A stretch of DNA of 64,000 bases from Chloroflexota bacterium (lineage in GTDB: Bacteria > Chloroflexota > Anaerolineae > Promineifilales > Promineifilaceae), in assembly GCA_018004935.1 (NCBI GenBank), contig JAGNBF010000028.1, positions 1-64,000 on the forward strand. Direction: 5' to 3'. Under the pieces are notes generated by a model that saw nothing but the letters and a program-made list of their open reading frames with translations, was not told where the DNA came from and ran no database searches. Below are positions 47,122 through 55,945 of the stretch, in pieces. A program made the translations under genes and the position numbers. Position 1 is the first letter of the stretch. The number at the start of each line of letters is the position of its first letter.

Positions 47122-48393
47122 TTAACGTAGGGCGTAAAGTTGTCCATCATAACTGCCAAACAGAACCAATCCCCCGGCAATGGCCGGTGTGGTGTAGACA
47201 AATCCCCCGGTATTGAAGTGCCACAACTCAGCACCATCGGCGCGACTGATGGCGTACAGATTGCCATCATCACTGCCCACATACACCACTTCGGCAACGA
47301 CAGAGGGGGAGCCGTAAACTTCTTTACTGGCCTTGAATCGCCACAATTCATCTCCGGTCAGGGCGTCCAGGGCGTATAGGTAACTGTCCAGATTGCCCAC
47401 ATAGACTACTTCGTCCACCACCGCCGCTGATGAAACAAAGGCCGCCCCCCCGGTAAAATGCCATACCTCGGTTCCGGTCAGCGCATCTAACACATAGAAA
47501 TTCTTATCCAGACTGCCGATGTAGACTGCGCCATTGGCAATGGCGGGTGAGGCGTAAATGGTGCTACCGGTGCGGAACTCCCAGGCCAATTCGCCTGTGG
47601 TGGCGTTGACGGCATAGAAACGTCCGGCCCTGTCGCCTACGTACACCAGCCCATAGGCTACCGCCGGAGATGAGGTGCTGGAGCCGCGCAGGGCGAATTG
47701 CCAGATCTCGGCCCCGGTGTTGATGTCCAGGGCGTGGAGTTTGCCCAGACCGCTGGCGATGTATAGGTGATTGTCTACGATGACTGGTGAGGGCTGAAAG
47801 AGGATATCGGGTTTGTCGGGGATGGTGAAATGCCAGATGAGAGAACCGTCGGCGGCGTTGAGAGCGTACACGCCGTCACTGCCTATATAAACTATGCCAT
47901 CTACCACAGCGGGTGAAGAGAAAACAGTATCACCAGTGGCGAAATGCCATTTTTCGGCCCCGGTTAGCAGGTCTAGGGCGTAGATATTGTTATCGTCACT
48001 ACCGAAGTAGACGGTGTTTTCTACAATGGCTGGTGAGGAGTGAACTTCGGCACCCGTGGTGAAACGCCAGGCGGTTTCGCTGTAGCTGGTGACGGCCAGA
48101 CCGGGGATAAAGCCGGTGTGTTGACTGTTGTGGCGAAACAGCGGGAGGGGTTGGATGGTATCTCCGGCCGGGGTGGGGGTAGCGGTTGGGGTAGGAATGG
48201 GGGTGAAGGTGGGGGTGAGGAGAGGTGTGGGAGTCAGACTCGCGGCCGCGACCTCATGGACAATTTCTGTAACCACCGGGATGGTTGGGGCAGGGCTATT
48301 CCCACAAGCCACTAATAACCATAGGGCCAATATTCCAACCAATAGTACAAATGCTGGACGTAAGGTTGAGAATGATTCGGACAAATTGAACAT
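47122..48393 (-). CDS. PQQ-like beta-propeller lipoprotein
   Basis: 423 residues. Signal with lipobox LWLLVAC (Cys about 30), a Thr/Pro linker (LTPTPLLTPTFTPIPTP), then about eight repeats of the type SSPAVVDGIVYIGSDD-x-YALDLLTG-x-EKWHF that form a PQQ-type propeller (BamB/quinoprotein-like). No dehydrogenase active-site residues were noticed, so it is probably a surface scaffold or assembly protein. The repeats are very regular and use Ala-Leu-Asp-x-x-Thr-Gly. The terminal repeat ends exactly at the C terminus (SYDGQLYALR). No operon partners within 270 bases. Confidence 0.88.
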   Translation of the reverse strand: MFNLSESFSTLRPAFVLLVGILALWLLVACGNSPAPTIPVVTEIVHEVAAASLTPTPLLTPTFTPIPTPTATPTPAGDTIQPLPLFRHNSQHTGFIPGLAVTSYSETAWRFTTGAEVHSSPAIVENTVYFGSDDNNIYALDLLTGAEKWHFATGDTVFSSPAVVDGIVYIGSDGVYALNAADGSLIWHFTIPDKPDILFQPSPVIVDNHLYIASGLGKLHALDINTGAEIWQFALRGSSTSSPAVAYGLVYVGDRAGRFYAVNATTGELAWEFRTGSTIYASPAIANGAVYIGSLDKNFYVLDALTGTEVWHFTGGAAFVSSAAVVDEVVYVGNLDSYLYALDALTGDELWRFKASKEVYGSPSVVAEVVYVGSDDGNLYAISRADGAELWHFNTGGFVYTTPAIAGGLVLFGSYDGQLYALR

Positions 48394-48674
48394 GATTTCT
48401 TTTCCTCTAAAAATGAATATGCCACTGGTTGAGCCTGTCGAAACCAGCGGCCTTCGGCAAGCTCAGGCTACGTTTTTTGGGAACTGAACACGAATAAAAA
48501 CCGTCGCATTGCGGCCGCGCTTTCATTCCCTGATGAGCCACAGCATACGGTGTCCGAATGGATCTGTCTGGTGTTGATTTGTACCAATTGGGAGGGGTTA
48601 TGGGGAAGGGTGTGTTTTAAGGGGGGAGGTAGAACAGCCAGAAAGGCTGTTCTACAGAGGAAAACGGGGTTGTA
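48394..48674. other. Intergenic region between permease and propeller genes
   Basis: A palindrome GGTTGAGCCTGTCGAAACC...CTTCGGCAAGCTCAGGC lies at about 48426-48470. An intergenic GCGGCCGC sits at 48511, and AGAACAGCCAGAAAGGCTGTTCT forms a hairpin at about 48631-48653. No gene. Confidence 0.5.
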
Positions 48675-50735
48675 TTAGTTGTTGGGGGCGAAGGTGCGTT
48701 GGTATCGTTGCACCCAGGCCTGGGTCAGGCGATCCAGGACGATAGCCAGCAGGACGATGGCTAACCCGGATTCGACGCCCTGGCCTAACTGGTTACGGGC
48801 CAGACCGGTGACAACTTCGATGCCCAGGCCGCTACTACCTACCAGTCCGGCAATGATGACCATGGAGAGGACTAACATGATGGTCTGGTTGATCCCGGCC
48901 ATGAGGGAAGGCAGAGCCAGGGGGAGTTCCACCTTACGCAGGGATTGCCAGGATGTGGACCCAAAGGCGTGGGCGGCTTCGACCGCGGCCGCGTCCACTT
49001 GTTTTAATCCCAGGGTCGTGAGGCGAATAACCGGTGGCAAGGCGTACAACACAGAGGCAATGATGCCGGGAACCCGCCCCAGGTTGAAGAGCATGATAAC
49101 GGGTACCAGGAAAACGAAAGAGGGAATCGTTTGCAGGAAGTCCAGGAAGGGGCGTAGCAACTGTTCTAACCAACGGAGCCGAGCCGCGAAGATGCCCAGA
49201 GGGATGCCGATGAGTAGGGCGAGGACAACGGCCACGATAACCTGGCTTAAGGTATCCATGCCTGCTTCCCACATGCCTAATAACCCCACAAGGAATAGGC
49301 CAGTGGCCGTGCCTAAGGCTAAACGCCAACCAGAAACGGTGAGCGACGCGGCCGCGACCAATAACATGAGAACCGGCCAGGGCAACCAGGTGGTCAGGAA
49401 ATTGCGTAATGGATTAAGAATTTCTAGTGTTAACCAGTCACTAAAGGGGCCAGTACCAAAACCACTATCACCAATGTCATAAAGATTTACCTGTGCCCAT
49501 CGCACAACCTCATCTACCGGGTTTTCTAGATTGATATTCCAGGTGTCGGGGAAGGTTTGCCAGCCAACTGACAAACAAAGGGCCAGAAGCAAACCCAGAA
49601 AAAGGAACGCCATTAACCCATAGGCGCGGGGAGTCAGGCGCACCAGGGGGGCCATGGCCTGGTAGAGCCAACGATAAGGATACTCTAAACCAGCTTCGAT
49701 TTGCCTTGCCCAACCATAGCGGAGCCATTGTTCTGGGAGCAGGCGGGTGGCTGGTTTGGGCGCGGTGCCGGTCAGATCCATTTTCGCCAGGGCATCGCTG
49801 AGCCGGTCAAGTAGAACGGCCATAAAAACAATGGCCAGACCTGCTTCCAGGGCACGCCCTACTTTGATGGTGCGAAGTGCTTGCAGGACGATGTCGCCCA
49901 GGCCACCGCCACCAATGAGAGAGGCGATAACGACAATGCCTAGCGCCATCATAATGGTCTGATTGACCCCGGCCATGATGGTAGGCAAGGCCAACGGCAG
50001 TTGTACTTTGAGCAACATTTGTCGGGATGTAGAACCAAAAGAGCGGGCCGCTTCCAGGGCTTCTTCGGAAACCTGACGAATGCCCAGGTTGGTGAGACGG
50101 ATGACCGGGGGCAGGGCGTAAATAATGGTTGCGATGACACTCGGAACGCGGGCTACGCCAAAGAAGAGAAGGACGGGAATGAGGTAAACGAAGGCGGGCA
50201 TGGTTTGCATGGCATCTAACAGCGGCCGCACTGCTCGTTCTAAACGAGGTGAACGGGCGGTGAGGATGCCCAGGGGAATGCCGATGAGTAAGGAGATGAG
50301 CACTGCAATTGCCATGAGGGAGAGGGTTTGTAGGCTCTCTTGCCAGTAACCCAGGAAACCCATCATAAGCAGGCAGGTGGTGGTGAGCAAGGCCAGTCGC
50401 AGGTGAGCCAGCCGGTGCGCCAGAAGAAAGATTGCGGCCGCGAATACAGGCCAGGGCAACCAGATGAGGAAGGTTTCGGCGCGACGTAGAATAATATCAA
50501 TGATGGTGCTGATGGGAGTGAAGAAGTAGAGGAAGAGAAAATGGGTTTTGCGATGGCCAATGGCCCACACTTTGAAGGTGTCCATTGGTTCTTTGAGGCC
50601 CAGGTTCCAATTTTCGGGGAATGGCCCTAACCCGTTACCCAGGTGGTGGGCGATGAGCAACGCGGCCGCGAGTACGACCAATCCTAGTAAGGCAATGTTG
50701 ATCCGTTTTCGGGTTTTGGGGTAGGTGAGAACCAT
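48675..50735 (-). CDS. Glycine betaine/proline ABC transporter permease, two permease domains in one chain
   Basis: Inner-membrane part of an osmoprotectant importer. 686 residues, about twice the size of ProW. It holds two permease domains with about 12 membrane segments. Each domain has the ATPase-contact loop: [20 protein letters not shown] (first, about 230) and [20 protein letters not shown] (second, about 580), and each is followed by GxNQTIMxxLxxVIIAxLxGxxGLG. The halves are clearly similar, so the gene arose by duplication and fusion, allowing one chain to form the permease pair. It lies downstream of the ATPase gene on the same strand. No substrate-binding protein is encoded beside it. 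Confidence 0.92.
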   Translation of the reverse strand: MVLTYPKTRKRINIALLGLVVLAAALLIAHHLGNGLGPFPENWNLGLKEPMDTFKVWAIGHRKTHFLFLYFFTPISTIIDIILRRAETFLIWLPWPVFAAAIFLLAHRLAHLRLALLTTTCLLMMGFLGYWQESLQTLSLMAIAVLISLLIGIPLGILTARSPRLERAVRPLLDAMQTMPAFVYLIPVLLFFGVARVPSVIATIIYALPPVIRLTNLGIRQVSEEALEAARSFGSTSRQMLLKVQLPLALPTIMAGVNQTIMMALGIVVIASLIGGGGLGDIVLQALRTIKVGRALEAGLAIVFMAVLLDRLSDALAKMDLTGTAPKPATRLLPEQWLRYGWARQIEAGLEYPYRWLYQAMAPLVRLTPRAYGLMAFLFLGLLLALCLSVGWQTFPDTWNINLENPVDEVVRWAQVNLYDIGDSGFGTGPFSDWLTLEILNPLRNFLTTWLPWPVLMLLVAAASLTVSGWRLALGTATGLFLVGLLGMWEAGMDTLSQVIVAVVLALLIGIPLGIFAARLRWLEQLLRPFLDFLQTIPSFVFLVPVIMLFNLGRVPGIIASVLYALPPVIRLTTLGLKQVDAAAVEAAHAFGSTSWQSLRKVELPLALPSLMAGINQTIMLVLSMVIIAGLVGSSGLGIEVVTGLARNQLGQGVESGLAIVLLAIVLDRLTQAWVQRYQRTFAPNN

Positions 50736-50958
50736 AAGTTATTGATTGTTTGGGGTAGTTAGGGGTATGAATGAGGTAAAGATTGATTTTGTCTATGATT
50801 GGCTCAATGACCAATCGGTGTATTGTCAATGATGTTTTACGGCAATACCCATATCAACTGGAGTTTAGAGCGAGAGGAGAGAGCAAGAGGAAATTACTCT
50901 GGAAAACCCTCTAGCTCTGGCTCTGAACTCTAAACTCCAGTACCAATCACTAAAAATA
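50736..50958. other. Intergenic spacer between ATPase and permease genes
   Basis: TATCAACTGGAGTTTAGAGC...GCTCTGAACTCTAAACTCCAGTA (about 50850-50942) is an imperfect long hairpin with GAGAGAGCAAGAGG/CTCTAGCTCTGGCTC arms. It could attenuate transcription between the two transport genes (inference). Confidence 0.5.
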
Positions 50959-51993
50959 TTACTGTTCGGTCATGGCACGCATGACCAGAGCACGGTCTAC
51001 TTCGCCGATGCACATGTCATTATCGTCTAAAACCAGACAAGGTTCGTCATGGTCAGCGACGAGGGGGATGAGGTGTTCCAGGGTGGTGGAGAGGGAGCAG
51101 GTGTAACGGTAGCCATTGGGAGGGCAGGGGGTTCGCGGCCGCATCACTTCTGCCACGGTCAAGACCTTCACCCGTGGGACATCCTTCGTAAATTCGCGTA
51201 CATATTCATTGACGGGGCGGGCTACGATGGCCTGGGGGGTGCCCACCTGAACAAAAATACCGTCTTTCATAATGGCAATGTGATCGCCTAGTTTGATCGC
51301 TTCCAAAAAATCATGGGTGATAAAGATGATGGTTTTGTGCATCATCTTTTGCAAGCGGATGAGTTCATCCTGCATTTCCCGGCGGATGAGTGGGTCGAGA
51401 GCGCTAAATGGTTCATCACAGAGCAAAATTTCGGGGTCTACGGCCAGGGCGCGGGCCAGCCCCACGCGTTGTTGCATACCACCACTAAGTTCATGAGGGT
51501 ATTTGTGTCCCCAGCCGGTTAAACCGACCAGGTCCAGAACTTCGGTGGCCCGCTTCATCCGTGCGCCCCGTTCCATCCCCTGTACTTCCAGACCATAAGC
51601 CACGTTTTCCAATACCCGGCGATGGGGAAAGAGGCCAAAGCGTTGGAAAACCATGCTTATTTTGTGACGACGTAAGGCCCGGAGCGCGGCCGCGTCCATT
51701 GCTACCACATCCGCATTATCTACCAAAATCTGGCCCTGTGTTGGCTCGATCAGGCGGGAAAGGCAACGCACCAGGGTGGATTTACCACTGCCAGATAACC
51801 CCATCACGACGAATACTTCTCCCTGGCGCACCGAGAACGAAACATCTTGCACGGCCACAACATGGCCGGTTTGGGTCAAGATTTCGGTTTTAGAAGCGCC
51901 ACGGGCTAACAAGGGTTGGACAGCGGCGGGATTTGGCCCGAATACTTTCCAGATGTGGCGGCATTCGATTTTTGCATTGGGCGTTGTATCCAT
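50959..51993 (-). CDS. Glycine betaine/proline ABC transporter ATP-binding subunit (ProV/OpuAA-like)
   Basis: Energises the double permease encoded next. From ATG 51993 (MDTTPNAKIECRHIWKVFG) it has 344 residues. An upstream ATG at 52038 lacks a ribosome site. Seen: the ProV-type N-terminal region (KVFGPNPAAVQPLLARGASKTEI), Walker A GLSGSGKSTL, Q loop FQRFGLFPHRRVLENV, signature LSGGMQQRVGLARAL, Walker B ILLCDEPFSALDP, H-loop THD. The C terminus has a reduced CBS-like segment (VADHDEPCLVLDDNDMCIGEVDR), which in OpuA senses ionic strength. It is preceded by a GMC choline-oxidase-type gene. Confidence 0.93.
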   Translation of the reverse strand: MDTTPNAKIECRHIWKVFGPNPAAVQPLLARGASKTEILTQTGHVVAVQDVSFSVRQGEVFVVMGLSGSGKSTLVRCLSRLIEPTQGQILVDNADVVAMDAAALRALRRHKISMVFQRFGLFPHRRVLENVAYGLEVQGMERGARMKRATEVLDLVGLTGWGHKYPHELSGGMQQRVGLARALAVDPEILLCDEPFSALDPLIRREMQDELIRLQKMMHKTIIFITHDFLEAIKLGDHIAIMKDGIFVQVGTPQAIVARPVNEYVREFTKDVPRVKVLTVAEVMRPRTPCPPNGYRYTCSLSTTLEHLIPLVADHDEPCLVLDDNDMCIGEVDRALVMRAMTEQ

Positions 51994-52081
51994 GCCTGGT
52001 TTTTCTCCATACGGCCAGAATGGGTCAAGTGAGGCCATGTATACAGCTAAAAGAATGAAAAGTCAATCAAAAAAGAGCTTG

Positions 52082-53575
52082 TTACCCTTGTAAGACAAAA
52101 TCCGCGCCCCGTTCGCCGATCATGTAAACGGTGAGGGCGGGGTTGACGCCCACCATTGTGGGGAAGATGGACGCATCGGCAATGCGCAGGCCGCTGACTC
52201 CTTTGACCCGCAACTGAGGATCTACCACGGTTAGTCGTTCGGCGGGATCACCCATGCGGCAGGTACCAGCGGGGTGGTAAACGGTGTTGCTGACCTGGCG
52301 GGCATAGGCAGAGATTTCCTCATCTGTCTGGAAGTTGGGACCTGGGGCTAATTCTTGTTTGACCCAATTGCGTATAGCAGTTTCCTGAACGAGGCGTCGG
52401 GCTAATTTGATACCTTCACGCAGAATACGGGCATCGTAACCATCAGGATCGGTGAAGTAGCGAAAATTAATGATGGGGGGCGCGGCCGCGTCTGCGGAGC
52501 GTAGGCGCACAATTCCCTGACTGCGGGCGCGGGCCACATTGGGGGTGAGGGAAAAGGCGCGGCCGCTGGTAGGGAAGCCATAGCGGATTGTTTGCATGTC
52601 AAAGGCTTGCGGCCCAAAATGAAACATGAGGTCGGGCCAGCCGTGGGCGTCCTCCAGGCAGGCAAACAGGCCAATTTCCCAAAATTGGGTTGTTTCTGTG
52701 GGCGTGTCCCGATTGGTTTCCCAATAAACAACACTTTCCGGGTGGTCTAGCAGGTTTTCACCCACACCGGGCAGATCGGCTATGATGGGGATGTGGAGTG
52801 GGCGGAGGTGATCGGCGGGACCAATGCCAGAGAGCATGAGTAATTTGGGTGTATCGAAGGCGCCGCAGGCCAGGATGATCTCCCGTTCGGCGTAGATGGG
52901 GCCGTTGGGTGTTTGCACCCCAATGGCCCGCTGTTGCTCATCAAAAAGAATGCGACTGACGAAGACATTGGTGAAGAAGGTGAGACGTTCGCCCCATTGG
53001 GTCAGGGGATGCAGGTAAGCGACGGAGCTAGATTGGCGTATTTCCCCTTTTTTGTTGAGTTGGAACCAGCCGATGCCTCGCCGCACCGGCTCCTGACCAA
53101 AGGTGAGTGTGGGAAAACCGAATTGGTTCGCGGCCGCGATCATCTCTACCCCTAGTTGATTGACCGGGGGTGGGGTTTCCAGGGCAACTTTCTGCAACAA
53201 ACGCTCGTTGAAGGGACGCACCTCAGCCGGTGACCATCCCTTGGCACCCTGTTGCTCCCAGATGTCCAGGTCATACTCGGGAGTGAGGAAGGCGATGGCG
53301 GAATTGTGGGAACTGCAACCACCCAGGACGCGGCCGCGGGCATGGCGAATGAGACTGTTGCCCTGAGGTTGCGGCTCTATGGTGTAGTCATAATCCAGGT
53401 CACTCTCTAGCAGATTGGGCCAATTGCGTAATTGCAGGACCCGATCCTGCCCCTCATCGTTGGGGCCAGCCTCAAACAAGGCCACTTTCTCCCCAGATTG
53501 TTCGGCTAAACGTGCGGCAACGATGGCTCCGGCCGTGCCCCCCCCGACCACAATGTAAGCAAAGGTTTGTTTCAT
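52082..53575 (-). CDS. GMC-family FAD oxidoreductase, choline dehydrogenase-like
   Basis: 497-residue flavoenzyme that oxidises an alcohol. The N-terminal ADP-binding fold YIVVGGGTAGAIVAARLAE with the acidic residue in LFEAG, GMC signature 1 HARGRVLGGCSSHNSA, signature 2 GAFDTPKLLMLSGIGP, and the C-terminal catalytic His/Asn in YHPAGTCRMGD and MVGVNPALTVYMIGERGAD are all present. The arrangement with a betaine-type ABC transporter supports choline to betaine aldehyde conversion as the role, although many GMC enzymes use other alcohols. It lies first in the cluster on the minus strand. Confidence 0.92.
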   Translation of the reverse strand: MKQTFAYIVVGGGTAGAIVAARLAEQSGEKVALFEAGPNDEGQDRVLQLRNWPNLLESDLDYDYTIEPQPQGNSLIRHARGRVLGGCSSHNSAIAFLTPEYDLDIWEQQGAKGWSPAEVRPFNERLLQKVALETPPPVNQLGVEMIAAANQFGFPTLTFGQEPVRRGIGWFQLNKKGEIRQSSSVAYLHPLTQWGERLTFFTNVFVSRILFDEQQRAIGVQTPNGPIYAEREIILACGAFDTPKLLMLSGIGPADHLRPLHIPIIADLPGVGENLLDHPESVVYWETNRDTPTETTQFWEIGLFACLEDAHGWPDLMFHFGPQAFDMQTIRYGFPTSGRAFSLTPNVARARSQGIVRLRSADAAAPPIINFRYFTDPDGYDARILREGIKLARRLVQETAIRNWVKQELAPGPNFQTDEEISAYARQVSNTVYHPAGTCRMGDPAERLTVVDPQLRVKGVSGLRIADASIFPTMVGVNPALTVYMIGERGADFVLQG

Positions 53576-53900
53576 GAATGATTCCTCTTAAATGGTTTGG
53601 CGCGATGAACGTGACAGAATTTTATGCCTGCTTTTGTTTAAGAACCAAATGATTCCTGCCCGCGGATCAAATTGCCGGGCTAAAGCCCCAAAACAGGAAG
53701 TAATTTGTATTTATATTGGTAACGGGCACGTAATCGTTTTGTTGTGTCACTTTATCCGCCCGCCCACCCGGTCGTAATTGTTGATTAAATGATTGATCGG
53801 GTATAGATTGGCGCACTCACTTTTTTGGCTAATTGGCTATAGCCAAATTTATTGATACTTGTAAGATTAACCATGCCAATTGTATAACTGGTATGCTTTT
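53576..53900. repeat. Divergent promoter region with a decayed GCGTTCAG-family remnant
   Basis: Separates the GMC gene (minus) from azlC (plus). CCCGCGGATCAAATTGCCGGGC (about 53658-53680) and CCCGCCCACCCGGTCG (about 53757) look like pieces of the GTAAGCGTTCAGT element interior. TTGGCTATAGCCAA (about 53833-53846) is a 14-base palindrome that could be an operator for azlC. No gene. Confidence 0.45.
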
Positions 53901-54656
53901 ATGATAACTTCTCCTCCAACTGCACGACAAGAGTTCCTGGCCGGTTTGAAAGCGGAATTGCCCATCGCCGTAGGGGGGATTCCGTTTGGGCTGATTTATG
54001 GTGTGTTGGCGTTGGCGTCCGGGTTGCCGCCGCTTATGGCCCTGGCGATGTCCCCGATTGTGTTTGCCGGGTCGGCGCAGTTTATTGGAGTACAGTTGAT
54101 TGGGGCGGGTACACCAGGGCTGGTTATTGTGCTGACGGCGTTTGTGGTGAATCTGCGTCATGCGTTGTACAGCACCTCGTTGGCCCCCCAGATGAAACAT
54201 TTGCCGCGCCGCTGGCAACTGCTGTTGGCGTATCTGCTGACGGATGAGGCATACGCGATGACGATTATTCGTTATCTGCAAGACCGGCACGATGAAGCCC
54301 CCCATAAACATTATTATTTTTTGGGAACCGGGTTGTTGTTATGGTTAGAATGGCAAATCAGCACGGCGGTCGGCGTTTTTCTGGGGGCGCAGGTTCCGGA
54401 CAGTTGGCAGTTGGATTTTACGCTGGCGTTGACGTTTATCGGGCTGGTGATTCCGACGTTGAAGGATAAGCCGCATGTGGCCGCGGCCGCAACGGCCGGT
54501 CTGGTGGCTCTATTGACCTATTCATGGGATTACAAACTGGGACTGATCGCGGCCGCGGTCTCCGGCATCGTTGTCGGTGTCATGTTAGAAAACAATTTAC
54601 CGCCGAGACGTGGGGAGAAGCGCAGTGAACAGTGGACAGCGGATAGTGGACAGTGA
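53901..54656 (+). CDS. azlC: AzlC-family branched-chain amino acid export permease
   Basis: Large subunit of the two-part AzlCD exporter of branched-chain amino acids. From ATG 53901: [48 protein letters not shown] and [17 protein letters not shown] are family hallmarks. Six or more membrane segments. The C-terminal tail ([18 protein letters not shown]) is encoded by the start of a simple-repeat tract, so the original stop was probably lost and the protein lengthened. azlD follows after a 238-base repeat tract instead of the usual overlap. GCGGCCGC sites at 54484 and 54549. Confidence 0.93.
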   Translation: MITSPPTARQEFLAGLKAELPIAVGGIPFGLIYGVLALASGLPPLMALAMSPIVFAGSAQFIGVQLIGAGTPGLVIVLTAFVVNLRHALYSTSLAPQMKHLPRRWQLLLAYLLTDEAYAMTIIRYLQDRHDEAPHKHYYFLGTGLLLWLEWQISTAVGVFLGAQVPDSWQLDFTLALTFIGLVIPTLKDKPHVAAAATAGLVALLTYSWDYKLGLIAAAVSGIVVGVMLENNLPPRRGEKRSEQWTADSGQ

Positions 54657-54880
54657 ACAGTGAACAGTGGACAGTGAACAGTGGACAGTGAACAGTGAAC
54701 AGTGGACAGTGGACAGTGAACAGTGGACAGTGAACAGTGGACAGTGAACAGTGGGTTTCTCGTTCACCATTGGCTATTGACCATTGACCATTGACCATTT
54801 TCCCAATACACCAATACACCAATACACCAATACACCAATACACCAATACACCAATACACCAATACACCAATACACCCAAA
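54640..54880. repeat. Simple-sequence tract between azlC and azlD
   Basis: Two unlike parts. About 54623-54752: many copies of ACAGTGAACAGTGG / GGACAGTGAACAGT. About 54803-54878: nine or so copies of ACACCAATAC-type nonamer (ACCAATACA). ACAGTGAACAGT pieces also occur at about 46013, 55222, 56268, 57818 and 59085, so this short sequence is spread through the region. Confidence 0.9.
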
Positions 54881-54894
54881 ACCAACACCCCTCT

Positions 54895-55212
54895 ATGACC
54901 CTCTTCCTCACCATCCTCTTCATGGGCCTTGTCACCTACGCCACACGGCTGGGGCCGATTTTGTTTTTTAGCCAGCGGGAGATGCCGGAACTGCTCCGGC
55001 GGGCGTTGCGTTACGTGCCGACGGCGGTGCTGACGGCGATTATTGTGCCGGAGATGTTGTACCCTGGTGGCGAACTGGCCCTGTCTTTGCTGAATATGCG
55101 GCTAGTGGCGGGTATCGCGGCCGCGGTCGTCGCCTGGCGCACCCATAACTTCTTCTGGACGATTGCCGTGGGGATGGGTGTGTTGTGGCTGGGGAGTTGG
55201 GTGGTGGGTTAG
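54895..55212 (+). CDS. azlD: AzlD domain protein, small subunit of branched-chain amino acid exporter
   Basis: 105 residues, three to four membrane segments, partner of AzlC. Family marks: ILFMGLVTYATRLGPILFF, PELLRRALRYVPTAVLTAIIVPEMLYP and a final FFWTIAVGMGVLWLGSWVV. Start ATG 54895 follows a repeat tract with no Shine-Dalgarno, so translation may depend on readthrough from azlC or be weak. GCGGCCGC at 55118 lies in GIAAAVVAW. Confidence 0.92.
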   Translation: MTLFLTILFMGLVTYATRLGPILFFSQREMPELLRRALRYVPTAVLTAIIVPEMLYPGGELALSLLNMRLVAGIAAAVVAWRTHNFFWTIAVGMGVLWLGSWVVG

Positions 55213-55313
55213 CAACTCAGTGAGCAGTGAGTAGTGAACAGCAGTCAGACATTGGTACTTCACCATTCACCATTCACCATTCACCATTTACCATTCACCA
55301 TTCGTAAGTTCCC

Positions 55314-55939
55314 AGGAGTTCCCCATGGGCCTTTGGCACACCAAGAGGGATGAAAATCTGTAGGACGATTTGGTAAATCGTCCGGGCGATTTGCCAAATC
55401 GCCCTACATTTTCGTAGGAGTTCCCCATGAGCCTTTGGCACATCAAGAGGGATGAAAATCTGTAGGACGATTTTGTAAATCGTCCACTGGGCGATTTGCC
55501 AAATCGCCCTACATTTTCGTAGGAGTTCCCCATGAGCCTTTGGCACACCAAGAGGGATGAAAATCTGTAGGACGATTTGATAAATCGTCCACTGGGCGAT
55601 TTGCCAAATCGCCCTACATTTTCGTAGGAGTTCCCCATGAGCCTTTGGCACACCAAGAGGGATGAAAATCTGTAGGACGATTTGGTAAATCGTCCACTGG
55701 GCGATTTGCCAAATCGCCCTACATTTTCGTAGGAGTTCCCCATGAGCCTTTGGCGCACCAAGAGGGATGAAAATCTGTAGGACGATTTGGTAAATCGTCC
55801 GGGCGATTTGCCAAATCGCCCTACATTTTCGTAGGAGTTCCCCATGGGCCTTTGGCACACCAAGAGGGATGAAAATCTGTAGGACGATTTGGTAAATCGT
55901 CCGGGTGATTTGCCAAATCGCCCTACATTTTCGTAGGAG
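55314..55939 (+). repeat. Tandem leader array, six units (SD, micro-ORF, double hairpin)
   Basis: Six units of 102, 105, 105, 105, 102 and 102 bases on the plus strand. Each begins AGGAGTTCCCCATG and reads M(S/G)LWHTKRDENL-stop or close variants, then a 50-base near-perfect palindrome made of two hairpins (GGACGATTT..AAATCGTCC, optional ACT, GGGCGATTT..AAATCGCCC), then TACATTTTCGT. The 3-base length change is an insertion between the two hairpins. The seventh AGGAG (55935-55939) stands six bases before the cupin ATG and serves as its ribosome site. Largest of the three arrays. Confidence 0.92.
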
Positions 55940-55945
55940 TAACCC

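Noticed and set aside
55314-55939. CRISPR array
   Set aside because: Units of 102/105 bases abut each other with no variable spacers, and no cas gene is present.
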